Source: Lachnospiraceae bacterium UBA2864 (GTDB lineage Bacteria > Bacillota > Clostridia > Lachnospirales > Lachnospiraceae). From it: a stretch of 9,049 nucleotides of DNA. Below, in pieces: positions 1 through 7,008 of this stretch. The position numbers were made by a program, and so were the translations under genes. Where the stretch lies: positions 148,227 to 157,275 of the forward strand of contig DEFA01000025.1 in assembly GCA_002350525.1 (NCBI GenBank), in the 5' to 3' direction. The notes beneath the pieces were generated by a model. That model was given only the letters and a program-made list of their open reading frames with translations. It made no database searches and was not told the DNA's origin. Positions within the stretch are counted from its first letter, which is position 1. Each line of letters begins with the position of its first letter.

Positions 1-1467
1 CTTACTCTGATATTTCGGCTCACATGTGAGATTAACTCCAAGCTTCTTAAAGACTCCCACATCCACCTGTGAGAGTATAACAGACGAATGAACCTCCGTT
101 CCCGCAAGACGCGGAAGCTGAGCATATGCATCCTTCGCTGCCGGATTCGTAAGTGCTTCTATTGAAAGCGCTATGAGAATCTCATCTATATGCAGAAGCG
201 GATTATGATTTCCGAGATATCTGACCTTAAGGTCCATAATAGGCTCAATGACCTGAGGAGAGATAAGCTTTACCGAATCATCTATACCCGCAAAGTATTT
301 AAGTACATTAAGAATCAAAGCTGATGAAGCACCCAGAAGCGTGGATGTTTTACCTGTCATGATAGTTCCGTCAGGAAGTTCCATGGCTGCGGCAGGATTA
401 CCTGTCTCTTCCGCTCTGATATTGGCGGCAGCTACAACCGGACGGTCTCCGATGGAGATACCCGATTTTTCCATAAGAAGTTTAATCTTATTTACAGCTG
501 TATCGGAACCCTCTCCCTTTCTTCTGTCGCACATTGCACTGTAATAACGTCTGATAATCTCCTGATTTGCAGCAGCTCTGCAGGCATCGTCATCAACTAT
601 GCAATAACCTGCCATATTAACTCCCATATCAGTAGGTGAGTTATATGGGCTCTTTCCCGAAATCTTCTCAAACATAGTCTTAAGAACAGGGAATACTTCA
701 ACATCTCTGTTATAATTTACAACTGTCTCATTATAAGCTTCAAGATGCCATGGATCGATCATGTTGACATCATTAAGATCTGCCGTTGCTGCTTCATAAG
801 CAAGGTTAACCGGATGATTGAGCGGAATATTCCAGATAGGAAATGTTTCGAACTTGGCGTATCCTGCATTTATACCTCTCTTCTGCTCATGGTAAAGCTG
901 TGAGAGACAGGTTGCCATCTTTCCGCTTCCCGGTCCCGGTGCTGTCACGACTACAAGCGGTCTTGTAGTTTCGATATAATCATTTCTTCCGTATCCCTCA
1001 TCACTTACGATCTTTGGAATATCCGAAGGATAGCCTTCGATAGGATAATGTCTGTATACCTTTAATCCCAAAGCTTTAAGCTTTTTCTCATATGCTACTG
1101 CAGATGGCTGCTCAGCAAACTGTGTGAGAACAACCGATCCAACATAAAGTCCGTTGTTGGTGAAGGCATCGATAAGTCTTAAAACATCCATATCGTAAGT
1201 GATTCCGATATCTCCGCGAACCTTATTCTTCTCTATATCATGTGCTGCGATAGCTATAACTATCTCTGTCTGATCCTTCAGCTGTTTAAGCATGGTAATC
1301 TTTGAATCCGGCTTGAATCCCGGAAGTACTCTGGATGCATGATAATCATCAAAAAGTTTTCCGCCGAACTCGAGATACAGTTTTCCGCCGAACTGGCTGA
1401 TTCTCTCCATGATATGCTTTGACTGCATATCAAGATATTTGTCATTGTCAAATCCTTGTAATTTCAT
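1..1467 (-). CDS. DUF1846 / UPF0371 family protein, C-terminus cut by window edge
   Basis: This open frame runs from an ATG at 1465-1467 to the left edge without a stop, giving 489 residues. The family is usually about 500 residues, so only a short C-terminal tail should be missing. I recognise the family from its N-terminal block, with the repeated FGGKL unit (residues 26-30 and 34-38) followed by FDDYHASRVLPG (39-50), from a glycine-rich GPGSGK loop (178-183) that resembles but does not match a Walker A motif, and from the NYNRDVEVFPV and SPTDMGVNMAG blocks. The protein has no signal peptide or membrane segment, so it is probably cytosolic. Its biochemical function is unknown; I infer a nucleotide- or phosphate-binding enzyme only from the loop. 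The start is supported by AAGGGGAA at 1473-1480. It follows the PAP2-like gene by 47 bases and is probably the distal gene of the pyk transcript. Confidence 0.93.
   Translation of the reverse strand, partial: MKLQGFDNDKYLDMQSKHIMERISQFGGKLYLEFGGKLFDDYHASRVLPGFKPDSKITMLKQLKDQTEIVIAIAAHDIEKNKVRGDIGITYDMDVLRLIDAFTNNGLYVGSVVLTQFAEQPSAVAYEKKLKALGLKVYRHYPIEGYPSDIPKIVSDEGYGRNDYIETTRPLVVVTAPGPGSGKMATCLSQLYHEQKRGINAGYAKFETFPIWNIPLNHPVNLAYEAATADLNDVNMIDPWHLEAYNETVVNYNRDVEVFPVLKTMFEKISGKSPYNSPTDMGVNMAGYCIVDDDACRAAANQEIIRRYYSAMCDRRKGEGSDTAVNKIKLLMEKSGISIGDRPVVAAANIRAEETGNPAAAMELPDGTIMTGKTSTLLGASSALILNVLKYFAGIDDSVKLISPQVIEPIMDLKVRYLGNHNPLLHIDEILIALSIEALTNPAAKDAYAQLPRLAGTEVHSSVILSQVDVGVFKKLGVNLTCEPKYQSK
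1355..1394 (-). repeat. 16-bp exact direct repeat inside the DUF1846 gene
   Basis: The bases AGTTTTCCGCCGAACT occur at 1355-1370 and again at 1379-1394, a 24-base period. They encode the two FGGKL units near the protein N-terminus. The doubled peptide is, as I recall, normal for the family, so this is a conserved protein-level duplication rather than a recent DNA repeat, although the exact nucleotide identity could also allow slippage. Confidence 0.8.
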
Positions 1468-1514
1468 TAACGTTCCCCTTTTAAAACCATTTTTCCAACA
1501 ATACATTTATAAGT

Positions 1515-1976
1515 TTATACGCCTAAGCAAAATATTATTGCCATAAGTAATCCGAGCAGAAATCCCGCAAATACCTGAATCGGAGTGTGTCCCACGAACT
1601 CCTTCAGTTTTGTCTCTGCCGAGATTTCGGTATCTCCCAATTTTGCAAACATCTGTATCATCTCATTTATGGCCTGTGCCTGTTTTCCGGTTTCTAGTCT
1701 GACTCCCATGGCGTCATGCATTACTATTATAGCAAGGATTGCAGCTACCGCAAAAATCGGTGAATCAAAACCACACTCAAGGCCGGTAGAAACAGCCACT
1801 GCCGTAACCGTTGCGGAATGTGCACTCGGCATCCCTCCGTCACCTATAAGTCTTTCAAGTGAAAGCTTTTTGTTGACTATAAGATGAACTATTGTTTTAA
1901 GAACCTGTGCCGTTGCCCAACCGAGGACTCCGGCTATAAGAATTCGATTATGTATGATAGCATCGAATATATTCAT
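1515..1976 (-). CDS. Divergent PAP2 family membrane protein (YuiD-like, DUF212)
   Basis: A 153-residue integral membrane protein related to Bacillus subtilis YuiD. The family is a shortened relative of type 2 phosphatidic acid phosphatases. It keeps the central phosphatase-like motif GDGGMPSAHS (residues 45-54, with S51 and H53) and a later HDAMGVR...GKQA block (87-100) matching the usual DAxGVRRxxGxQA pattern, plus GHTPIQV before the last helix. Hydrophobic stretches near residues 10-35, 55-85 and 130-153 indicate about four membrane segments. The substrate is unknown; a lipid or polyprenyl phosphate is plausible from the superfamily. The frame also has an ATG 12 bases upstream (1986-1988), but only the ATG at 1974-1976 has a ribosome-binding site (GGGGG at 1982-1986, 5-base gap), so I chose the shorter form. 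It begins 29 bases after the ATPase stop. Confidence 0.92.
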   Translation of the reverse strand: MNIFDAIIHNRILIAGVLGWATAQVLKTIVHLIVNKKLSLERLIGDGGMPSAHSATVTAVAVSTGLECGFDSPIFAVAAILAIIVMHDAMGVRLETGKQAQAINEMIQMFAKLGDTEISAETKLKEFVGHTPIQVFAGFLLGLLMAIIFCLGV

Positions 1977-2005
1977 TTGTGCCCCCATTCAGTCACTATT
2001 CAGAA

Positions 2006-4738
2006 TTATTTTTCCATACTTCTCTGAATAAGTTTTGCAATCTCTACTATCGGAATGATAAGAACAGCTATAGCTACCGCCGTAGCAAATTCCTTGAGAC
2101 CGATAAATGTAAATGAGAATATTTTTCTGAGGAACGGTACATAAATAATAATAACCGTAAGCACAAGTGAAAATACCAATGTTCCCCAAAGCAGTTTATT
2201 CTGCTTCTTAAGTTTAAAGATTGACTCTCTTCTCGAACGCATATTGAAGCTGTGGAAAACTTCCATAAGCGAAAGTGTAAGGAAAGCCATTGTCATTCCG
2301 TGAGCTGATGTTTCAACAGCCCAGCTTCCTGTCTCGTAAAAATGTCCCACAACATATGAAACAACCGTAAGTATAGCTATTACAGCACCCTGAAGTACCA
2401 CGTCGACACCGAGTCCGCCTGAGAAGATTCCTTCCGACTTCTTACGAGGCGGCTGCTTCATAACGCCCTCTTCTGCTTCTTCCATACCAAGTCCGATTGC
2501 CGGGAAGCAGTCTGTTATCAGATTTATCCACAGGAGATGCGCCGGCTTAAGAATGGTAAAATTCATAATAGTTGCAATAAATATCGCTATAACTTCCGCA
2601 AGATTGGATGAAAGCAGGAACTGAATAGCCTTACGGATATTGTCGTAAATTCTTCTTCCCTCTGCCACTGCAGATACGATAGTTGCAAAATTGTCATCGG
2701 CAAGGATCATGTCAGCTACATTTTTTGTAACATCAGTACCTGTAATACCCATGCCGACACCGATATCAGCCGACTTTATGGAAGGCGCATCATTAACACC
2801 GTCACCTGTCATGGCTGTAACCCTGCCCTGGGCCTTCCATGCCTTTACTATACGAACCTTATGCTCCGGCTGAACTCTTGCATATACCGAATAATCAGTA
2901 ACATGTTCTGCAAAGTATTCATCCGATAACTCACTGAGTTCCGCTCCTGTTATAGCTTCATATGTAACAGACTTTCCGTCCTTATCGATTCCATCAAGGA
3001 TTCCGAGTTCTTTTGCGATTGCGACAGCCGTATCCTTATGATCTCCCGTGATCATTACAGGTCTGATACCCGCCATACGACAGTTTTCAATTGCAACCTT
3101 TACTTCAGGTCTTATCGGATCTATCATTCCGCATAAGCCCACATATATAAGATTCTTCTCTATAGCTTCCGGTGCAAAGCTGTCCGGTGCTTCATCAAAG
3201 GTTTTCATTCCAAGGGCCAGAACTCTGAGTGCTTTATCTGCCATACTCTTGTTGAAGCTCTTGATATCATTCATAACCTCTGCCGTCATCTCATGAACGG
3301 TTCCGTTCTTAAGATAATATGTACAGCAGTCCAGAACACAGTCAGGTGCTCCCTTTGTAAACTGTATGAAACTTCCCTTAGGAGAAATGTCACCGTCAAC
3401 ATTGATCTGATGAACAGTTGTCATCATCTTTCTGAGAGAATCGAAAGGAGCCTCTCCGACTCTCGGATAATTCTCCTTAAGATCATACTTTGGCATACCG
3501 AATTTTGCCGCATCCGTAACAAGAGCACATTCCGTAGCCTCTCCCACAGCCTTATCGGTTTCCCACTCGGCATCCGAGCAAAGCGCCATACCTCTTACCA
3601 GCATACCATTTTCCCCGATAAGTTTTCCGTCATCCGTCACATCCGTACTTCCTGTGTCAACAGTTACATGCTGTACAACAGTCATCTTATTCTGTGTAAG
3701 TGTACCGGTCTTATCCGAACAGATTATCTCTGTACATCCAAGGGTCTCAACAGCAGTAAGTTTTCTGATGATTGCCTTGTTCTTCGACATCTTGGTCACG
3801 CCGATTGAAAGAAGAACCGTAACAACTGCCGCAAGTCCTTCCGGAATTGCCGCAACAGCAAGAGAAATTGCAACCATAAATGTATTGATGAAAAACTCTC
3901 CGCCAAGTCCCTGTCCTGAAACAATATTTCTGATTATATTTATAGCAAAGATCACTCCGCAGATAACAAGTACCATTATCGAGAGAATCTTCGAAAGCTC
4001 GTTAAGCTTTATCTGAAGAGGTGTCTCTTCGTTCTCTGCCTCGGAAAGCTGGTTAGCGATCTTGCCCATCTCTGTGGTCATTCCCGTATCCGTGACAACA
4101 GCCTTACATCTGCCATACTGTACCGAAGAACCCATATATATCATGTTCGCTCTGTCTCCGAGCGGAACATCCGTTGCCCCTCCGGTTGAGAGAGTATCGG
4201 CTGTCTTCTCAGACGGAACTGATTCTCCGGTAAGTGCAGCCTCCTCGCATTTAAGCGAAGCTGCTTCTATTATTCTCGCATCGGCCGGAACCGCATCACC
4301 CGCTTCAAGAGAAATGATATCTCCCGGTACAAGCTCTGATGAATGAATCACCTTAACTTCTCCGTCACGGATAACTTTGGTAGTTGCCGCAGCTATTTCC
4401 TGAAGCGCCGCTATTGCCGATTCAGCCTTAGATTCCTGATATACTCCCAGAACCGCATTTACTATTACGACCGTAAGGATTATAAAAACATCCGCAAATC
4501 CTTCATGTGAAAAAGCTGCCGTTATCGCTGATATGATTGCGGCGATAATGAGAACTATAGTCATAGGCTCACAGATTTCTTTAAAAAACTTGTGAATGAG
4601 ACTCTCCTTCTCTTTCTCGGCTAATTTGTTTTCGCCGAACTCGGCGATACGTTTTGCGGCTTCCGATTCGGACAGACCGCTCTCCTGTGTTTTTTTCTCC
4701 TTCAAAACATCAGCAGTACTTTCAAGATAGTACTTCAT
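2006..4738 (-). CDS. SERCA-like calcium-translocating P-type ATPase
   Basis: A full-length 910-residue type IIA P-type ATPase that uses ATP to export Ca2+ across the cytoplasmic membrane. Order: cytosolic N-terminal domain (1-55); M1-M2 (about 59-101); actuator domain with TGES (170-173); M3-M4 (250-313) with PEGL (299-302); phosphorylation site DKTGT with acceptor D342; nucleotide-binding domain with KGAP (462-465); hinge TGDGVND (644-650); then M5-M10 to 902. Residues matching the SERCA Ca2+ ligands are present: E300 in M4, N712 and E715 in M5, N739, T742 and D743 in M6, and E826 in M8. This suggests two intact Ca2+ sites, unlike bacterial pumps that lost one; transport specificity is still inferred. 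The start has GGAG with a 5-base gap. It follows pyk by 33 bases with no terminator, so the two are likely co-transcribed. Confidence 0.96.
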   Translation of the reverse strand: MKYYLESTADVLKEKKTQESGLSESEAAKRIAEFGENKLAEKEKESLIHKFFKEICEPMTIVLIIAAIISAITAAFSHEGFADVFIILTVVIVNAVLGVYQESKAESAIAALQEIAAATTKVIRDGEVKVIHSSELVPGDIISLEAGDAVPADARIIEAASLKCEEAALTGESVPSEKTADTLSTGGATDVPLGDRANMIYMGSSVQYGRCKAVVTDTGMTTEMGKIANQLSEAENEETPLQIKLNELSKILSIMVLVICGVIFAINIIRNIVSGQGLGGEFFINTFMVAISLAVAAIPEGLAAVVTVLLSIGVTKMSKNKAIIRKLTAVETLGCTEIICSDKTGTLTQNKMTVVQHVTVDTGSTDVTDDGKLIGENGMLVRGMALCSDAEWETDKAVGEATECALVTDAAKFGMPKYDLKENYPRVGEAPFDSLRKMMTTVHQINVDGDISPKGSFIQFTKGAPDCVLDCCTYYLKNGTVHEMTAEVMNDIKSFNKSMADKALRVLALGMKTFDEAPDSFAPEAIEKNLIYVGLCGMIDPIRPEVKVAIENCRMAGIRPVMITGDHKDTAVAIAKELGILDGIDKDGKSVTYEAITGAELSELSDEYFAEHVTDYSVYARVQPEHKVRIVKAWKAQGRVTAMTGDGVNDAPSIKSADIGVGMGITGTDVTKNVADMILADDNFATIVSAVAEGRRIYDNIRKAIQFLLSSNLAEVIAIFIATIMNFTILKPAHLLWINLITDCFPAIGLGMEEAEEGVMKQPPRKKSEGIFSGGLGVDVVLQGAVIAILTVVSYVVGHFYETGSWAVETSAHGMTMAFLTLSLMEVFHSFNMRSRRESIFKLKKQNKLLWGTLVFSLVLTVIIIYVPFLRKIFSFTFIGLKEFATAVAIAVLIIPIVEIAKLIQRSMEK

Positions 4739-4771
4739 AATTTCTCCACTCGTCCCCTTTTGAAAAAATAC

Positions 4772-6190
4772 TTATTCTATTGTCTCAACCTTAATAAGGT
4801 TTGTATTACCCGATGTTCCGTTTAAGACGCCTCCCGTGAGAACTACGTTGTCACCCGGTTTTAACTCAAAATTAACCTTTGCTTCTCTCATTGAGTTAAG
4901 GAACATTTCCTCCATAGTATCATACGTTCCACAGAGAACAGGAGTCACTCCCCAGCTCAGGTTCTGCTTTCTCCACACTCTTGTGGAAGTTGTCATTCCG
5001 ATGATATCAACCGGACAACGGAAACGGCTTACCATTCTGGAAGTACGTCCGCTGAGAGAATTAACTACGATAGCCTTAGCTTCAACATCGATAGCCATCT
5101 GACATATGGAATGCGATACCGCATCAAGTACACTTCTTACTTCGAAGTCGGCATTACGGAACCTCTTCTTATAATTGATCTGCTGCTCGGTGAACATTAC
5201 CGTCTTAACCATTGTTTCAACCGCTTCAACCGGATACTTTCCGCTTGCTGATTCTCCCGAAAGCATAACTGCGGATGTTCCATCATAAACCGCATTTGCA
5301 ACATCCGAAATCTCTGCTCTTGTAGGGCGCGGATTCTGCATCATGGATTCAAGCATTTCGGTTGCCGTGATAACTCTTGAACCGAGCATACGACACTTGC
5401 TGATAAGGTACTTCTGAATTGAAGGAACCTCAATATTCGGAATCTCAACACCGAGATCGCCTCTCGCGATCATGATCCCGTCTGCAAGTTCACATATTTC
5501 CTCTATATTATCAACACCTGATCTGTTCTCTATCTTAGCGATAATCTCAACATCGGTTCCACCGTTCTCATCAAGGAAATCTCTGATGGCTTTTACATCA
5601 CTCTTATTGGAAACAAAAGAGGCAGCCACAAAATCAATCCCGTGCTTAAGACCGAAAAGGATATCGTCCTTATCCTGATCGCTGAGGAACGGATGATCGA
5701 GTACCTTATTTGGGAAATTCATACTCTTTCTGTCCGACAGAACGCCGCCTGCAAGACATGTACATATGGCATCACTACCGTTTACTTCCTTTACTTCAAA
5801 TATAACAAGGCCGTTGTTAACAAGAATTCTGTCACCGGCCTTAAGATTATCTGTAAGATGATTAAAATTTACGGATACTCTCTCTTCATTTCCTACAACA
5901 TCCTCTGTAGTAAAAATGAAAGTATCGCCTTCCTTAAGCTCGATTTTTTTATTCTCAAAGGTTTTAATCCTGTACTCAGGTCCTTTTGTATCAAGCATTA
6001 TCGCAACAGGAAGATGCAGATCTGCTCTCACCTTTTTAATGGCATCGAACTTTTTTCTCTGTTCTTCATGAGTTCCGTGTGAGAAATTAAGTCTTGCAAC
6101 ATCCATGCCGGCAATCATAAGCTTACGGATCATTTCCTCGCTTTCACTGGCAGGTCCTATAGTACAAATAACTTTAGTCTTTCTCTTCAT
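4772..6190 (-). CDS. pyk: Pyruvate kinase
   Basis: A complete 472-residue cytosolic enzyme converting phosphoenolpyruvate and ADP to pyruvate and ATP, the last step of glycolysis. The A domain opens with KVICTIGPAS and ARLNFSHG (R33, N35, S37), then LDTKGPE (66-72). The B domain lid spans about 70-166. The active-site signature IIAKIENRSG carries K219 and E221, followed by the metal ligand D245 in ARGDLGVEI and T277 in TATEML. The C-terminal regulatory domain (about 345-472) has an SLSGRTSR phosphate-binding loop and a NGTSGNTN effector-type loop, so sugar-phosphate activation is likely. E102 appears to align with the glutamate typical of K+-dependent pyruvate kinases. It lacks the extra C-terminal PEP-utiliser-like domain of Bacillus and other firmicute enzymes. 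The start is backed by GAGGAG (6200-6205, 9-base gap). First gene behind the promoter at 6268-6296. Confidence 0.98.
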   Translation of the reverse strand: MKRKTKVICTIGPASESEEMIRKLMIAGMDVARLNFSHGTHEEQRKKFDAIKKVRADLHLPVAIMLDTKGPEYRIKTFENKKIELKEGDTFIFTTEDVVGNEERVSVNFNHLTDNLKAGDRILVNNGLVIFEVKEVNGSDAICTCLAGGVLSDRKSMNFPNKVLDHPFLSDQDKDDILFGLKHGIDFVAASFVSNKSDVKAIRDFLDENGGTDVEIIAKIENRSGVDNIEEICELADGIMIARGDLGVEIPNIEVPSIQKYLISKCRMLGSRVITATEMLESMMQNPRPTRAEISDVANAVYDGTSAVMLSGESASGKYPVEAVETMVKTVMFTEQQINYKKRFRNADFEVRSVLDAVSHSICQMAIDVEAKAIVVNSLSGRTSRMVSRFRCPVDIIGMTTSTRVWRKQNLSWGVTPVLCGTYDTMEEMFLNSMREAKVNFELKPGDNVVLTGGVLNGTSGNTNLIKVETIE

Positions 6191-6210
6191 ATTCAGTATC
6201 TCCTCATATC

Positions 6211-6238
6211 TTTACCGGAAAGTATCCCCTCCGGTAAA
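6211..6238 (-). promoter_or_regulatory. Leader hairpin directly before the pyk ribosome-binding site
   Basis: TTTACCGG and its exact reverse complement CCGGTAAA flank a 12-base interval; one more A-T pair gives a 9-base stem with a 10-base loop. It lies in the predicted pyk 5' leader and ends five bases before the GAGGAG ribosome-binding site. In the transcript the loop region reads AGGGGATACT, nine of ten bases identical to AGGAGATACT, which contains the real ribosome-binding site 26 bases downstream. No T-run follows, so it is not a terminator. It may be a translational control element or an mRNA-stabilising stem; which one is unknown. Confidence 0.6.
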
Positions 6239-6267
6239 TCCTATTCCATCTAACAAAAACAAACTAC

Positions 6268-6296
6268 AGTATAAAAAATCTGAGTTTCTATGTCAA
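6268..6296 (-). promoter_or_regulatory. Sigma-A type promoter for pyk and the downstream genes
   Basis: On the leftward strand a perfect -35 box TTGACA (6291-6296) is separated by 17 bases from a -10 box TATACT (6268-6273, five of six to consensus). Transcription should begin near 6261, giving a leader of about 70 bases before the pyk ATG. The strength fits a highly expressed glycolytic gene. No comparable promoter is evident in the short gaps further down the unit. Confidence 0.82.
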
Positions 6297-6298
6297 TG

Positions 6299-6349
6299 AC
6301 AATCAAACGTGAAATTATTGACACGACAATTAGACGTGAGAATATTGAT
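6299..6349 (-). repeat. Two imperfect 24-bp tandem repeats upstream of the pyk promoter
   Basis: Bases 6299-6322 and 6326-6349 match at 19 of 24 positions with a 27-base period. Both begin ACAAT on the plus strand and share the core ACGTGA and a later TATTGA. The first copy starts two bases from the outer edge of the pyk -35 box and the second ends two bases before the stop of the upstream gene, so the repeats fill the whole gap. Placement, roughly 38-90 bases upstream of the predicted start, is typical of activator-binding sites. No cognate regulator can be named. Confidence 0.6.
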
Positions 6350-6351
6350 TT

Positions 6352-6795
6352 CTATGGGGTTTTGAACTTATTAAAGAAGTTCGCCAGAGGCTCGACCGTA
6401 TCCGAAAAATCATTGATTGCCTTGTTAAGCTGATCAAAATCTATATTGTTGAGTTTTTGAACTGCTTCATTGAGTGAATCCGTGTTGGTAACGACCAGAT
6501 CATTTACATTTGTGACCATTGTATCGATATTCTGAATTGCAGTATCCAACTGCGTTACGGAGCCCTGAACCTGACCTATCATGGTATCAGCATTCTTAAC
6601 TGCCGTATTGATATCATTCAGAACTACGATAACTTTCGGAACAAGTATGAGAAGTGCGATAAGAACCGCCACAAAGATCGCAACTGTTCCGACAGCGGTT
6701 ATCCTCTGTCCCATCGCATCCTTTCTCTGACTCTTTACGAATTCGAGCATAAGCTCATGATCTGTCATATCTTCCAATTTCTTTTTTGCTGCCAT
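6352..6795 (-). CDS. Small single-pass membrane protein with long extracytoplasmic coiled coil (unknown function)
   Basis: I do not recognise a specific family; it loosely resembles DUF948-type and chemoreceptor-like membrane coiled-coil proteins. The 147 residues comprise a charged cytosolic N-terminus (1-32, with KKK at 4-6 and R31), one membrane helix (about 33-56) and an outside segment (57-147). Residues 62, 66, 69, 73, 76, 80, 83, 87, 90, 94, 97 and 101 are I, V, A or L, an unbroken 3-4 heptad pattern that continues with few exceptions to 118. The polar positions are rich in N, D, T and Q. The frame extends 18 codons upstream, but the ATG at 6793-6795 is preceded by AAGGAGGG (6801-6808) at ideal distance, so I chose it. 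It has its own predicted promoter, and no terminator hairpin separates it from pyk. Likely an oligomeric envelope protein; function unknown. Confidence 0.85.
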   Translation of the reverse strand: MAAKKKLEDMTDHELMLEFVKSQRKDAMGQRITAVGTVAIFVAVLIALLILVPKVIVVLNDINTAVKNADTMIGQVQGSVTQLDTAIQNIDTMVTNVNDLVVTNTDSLNEAVQKLNNIDFDQLNKAINDFSDTVEPLANFFNKFKTP

Positions 6796-6857
6796 AGTAA
6801 CCCTCCTTTTACCCATATACATGTAATTACCTTCCGATACCGTCAGCACTATATGTC

Positions 6858-6886
6858 ATTATACTCCAATCGTTTTTCATTTTAAA
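6858..6886 (-). promoter_or_regulatory. Promoter for the coiled-coil membrane protein gene
   Basis: Leftward TATAAT (6858-6863) is an exact -10 consensus. Seventeen bases upstream is TTTAAA (6881-6886), four of six to the -35 consensus. The predicted start near 6851 leaves about 55 bases of leader, containing the strong AAGGAGGG ribosome-binding site. Confidence 0.65.
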
Positions 6887-6929
6887 GCAGATAGAAGGCC
6901 GAAGTGTTGTGGCATGAGGCGCAAAAAAG

Positions 6930-6938
6930 TGATATTAT
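6930..6938 (+). promoter_or_regulatory. Extended -10 promoter for the glycosyltransferase genes
   Basis: The plus strand reads TGATATTAT, a TG extension plus a five-of-six -10 box (6933-6938). No good -35 box sits at 17 bases; TTGTGG at 6907-6912 is too far (20 bases). Extended -10 promoters often tolerate this. Transcription would start around 6945, at the edge of the palindrome at 6948-6971. The remaining divergent region (6796-7008) holds no gene. Confidence 0.5.
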
Positions 6939-6947
6939 AAAGATTAG

Positions 6948-6971
6948 CGATGCCGGAAGCTTTCGGCATCG
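6948..6971 (+). promoter_or_regulatory. 24-bp near-perfect palindrome at the glycosyltransferase transcription start
   Basis: Bases 6948-6959 and 6960-6971 are reverse complements except for one G-T position, centred on AAGCTT. As RNA it would fold into a stem of about ten pairs with a tiny loop at the very 5' end of the predicted transcript. The bases following it are A-rich rather than T-rich, so it is not a terminator for rightward transcription. It could be a repressor operator covering the start point, or a 5' stem protecting the mRNA. Confidence 0.6.
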
Positions 6972-7008
6972 GTCCAATGTGAAAAAATCAAAAAAAAGGA
7001 TTTAATCT

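Noticed and set aside
341..544. 67-codon plus-strand open frame opposite the DUF1846 gene
   Set aside because: The opposite strand encodes a well-recognised family over the same bases; this is a shadow frame.
3293..3808. 171-codon plus-strand open frame opposite the Ca2+ ATPase
   Set aside because: It is a shadow of a conserved coding frame; the peptide is rich in C, H, S and R with no domain-like pattern.
6241..6249. Two-codon mini-frame (ATG GAA TAG) in the pyk leader
   Set aside because: It has no ribosome-binding site and is too short to distinguish from chance.
6318..6346. Plus-strand TTGACA, 17 bases, AATATT: a possible rightward promoter antisense to the coiled-coil gene
   Set aside because: The -10 matches only four of six positions, the sequence is part of the tandem repeat, and there is no rightward gene for it to serve.
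6796..6849. Eighteen-codon upstream extension of the coiled-coil protein
   Set aside because: The ATG at 6793-6795 has an ideal AAGGAGGG site, whereas the extension would overlap the likely leader and adds a peptide without a signal-like pattern.
6911..6925. TGGCATGAGGCGCAA, resembling a sigma-54 -24/-12 promoter
   Set aside because: The GG to GC spacing is two bases too short for a sigma-54 site, and an extended -10 sigma-A box lies just downstream.
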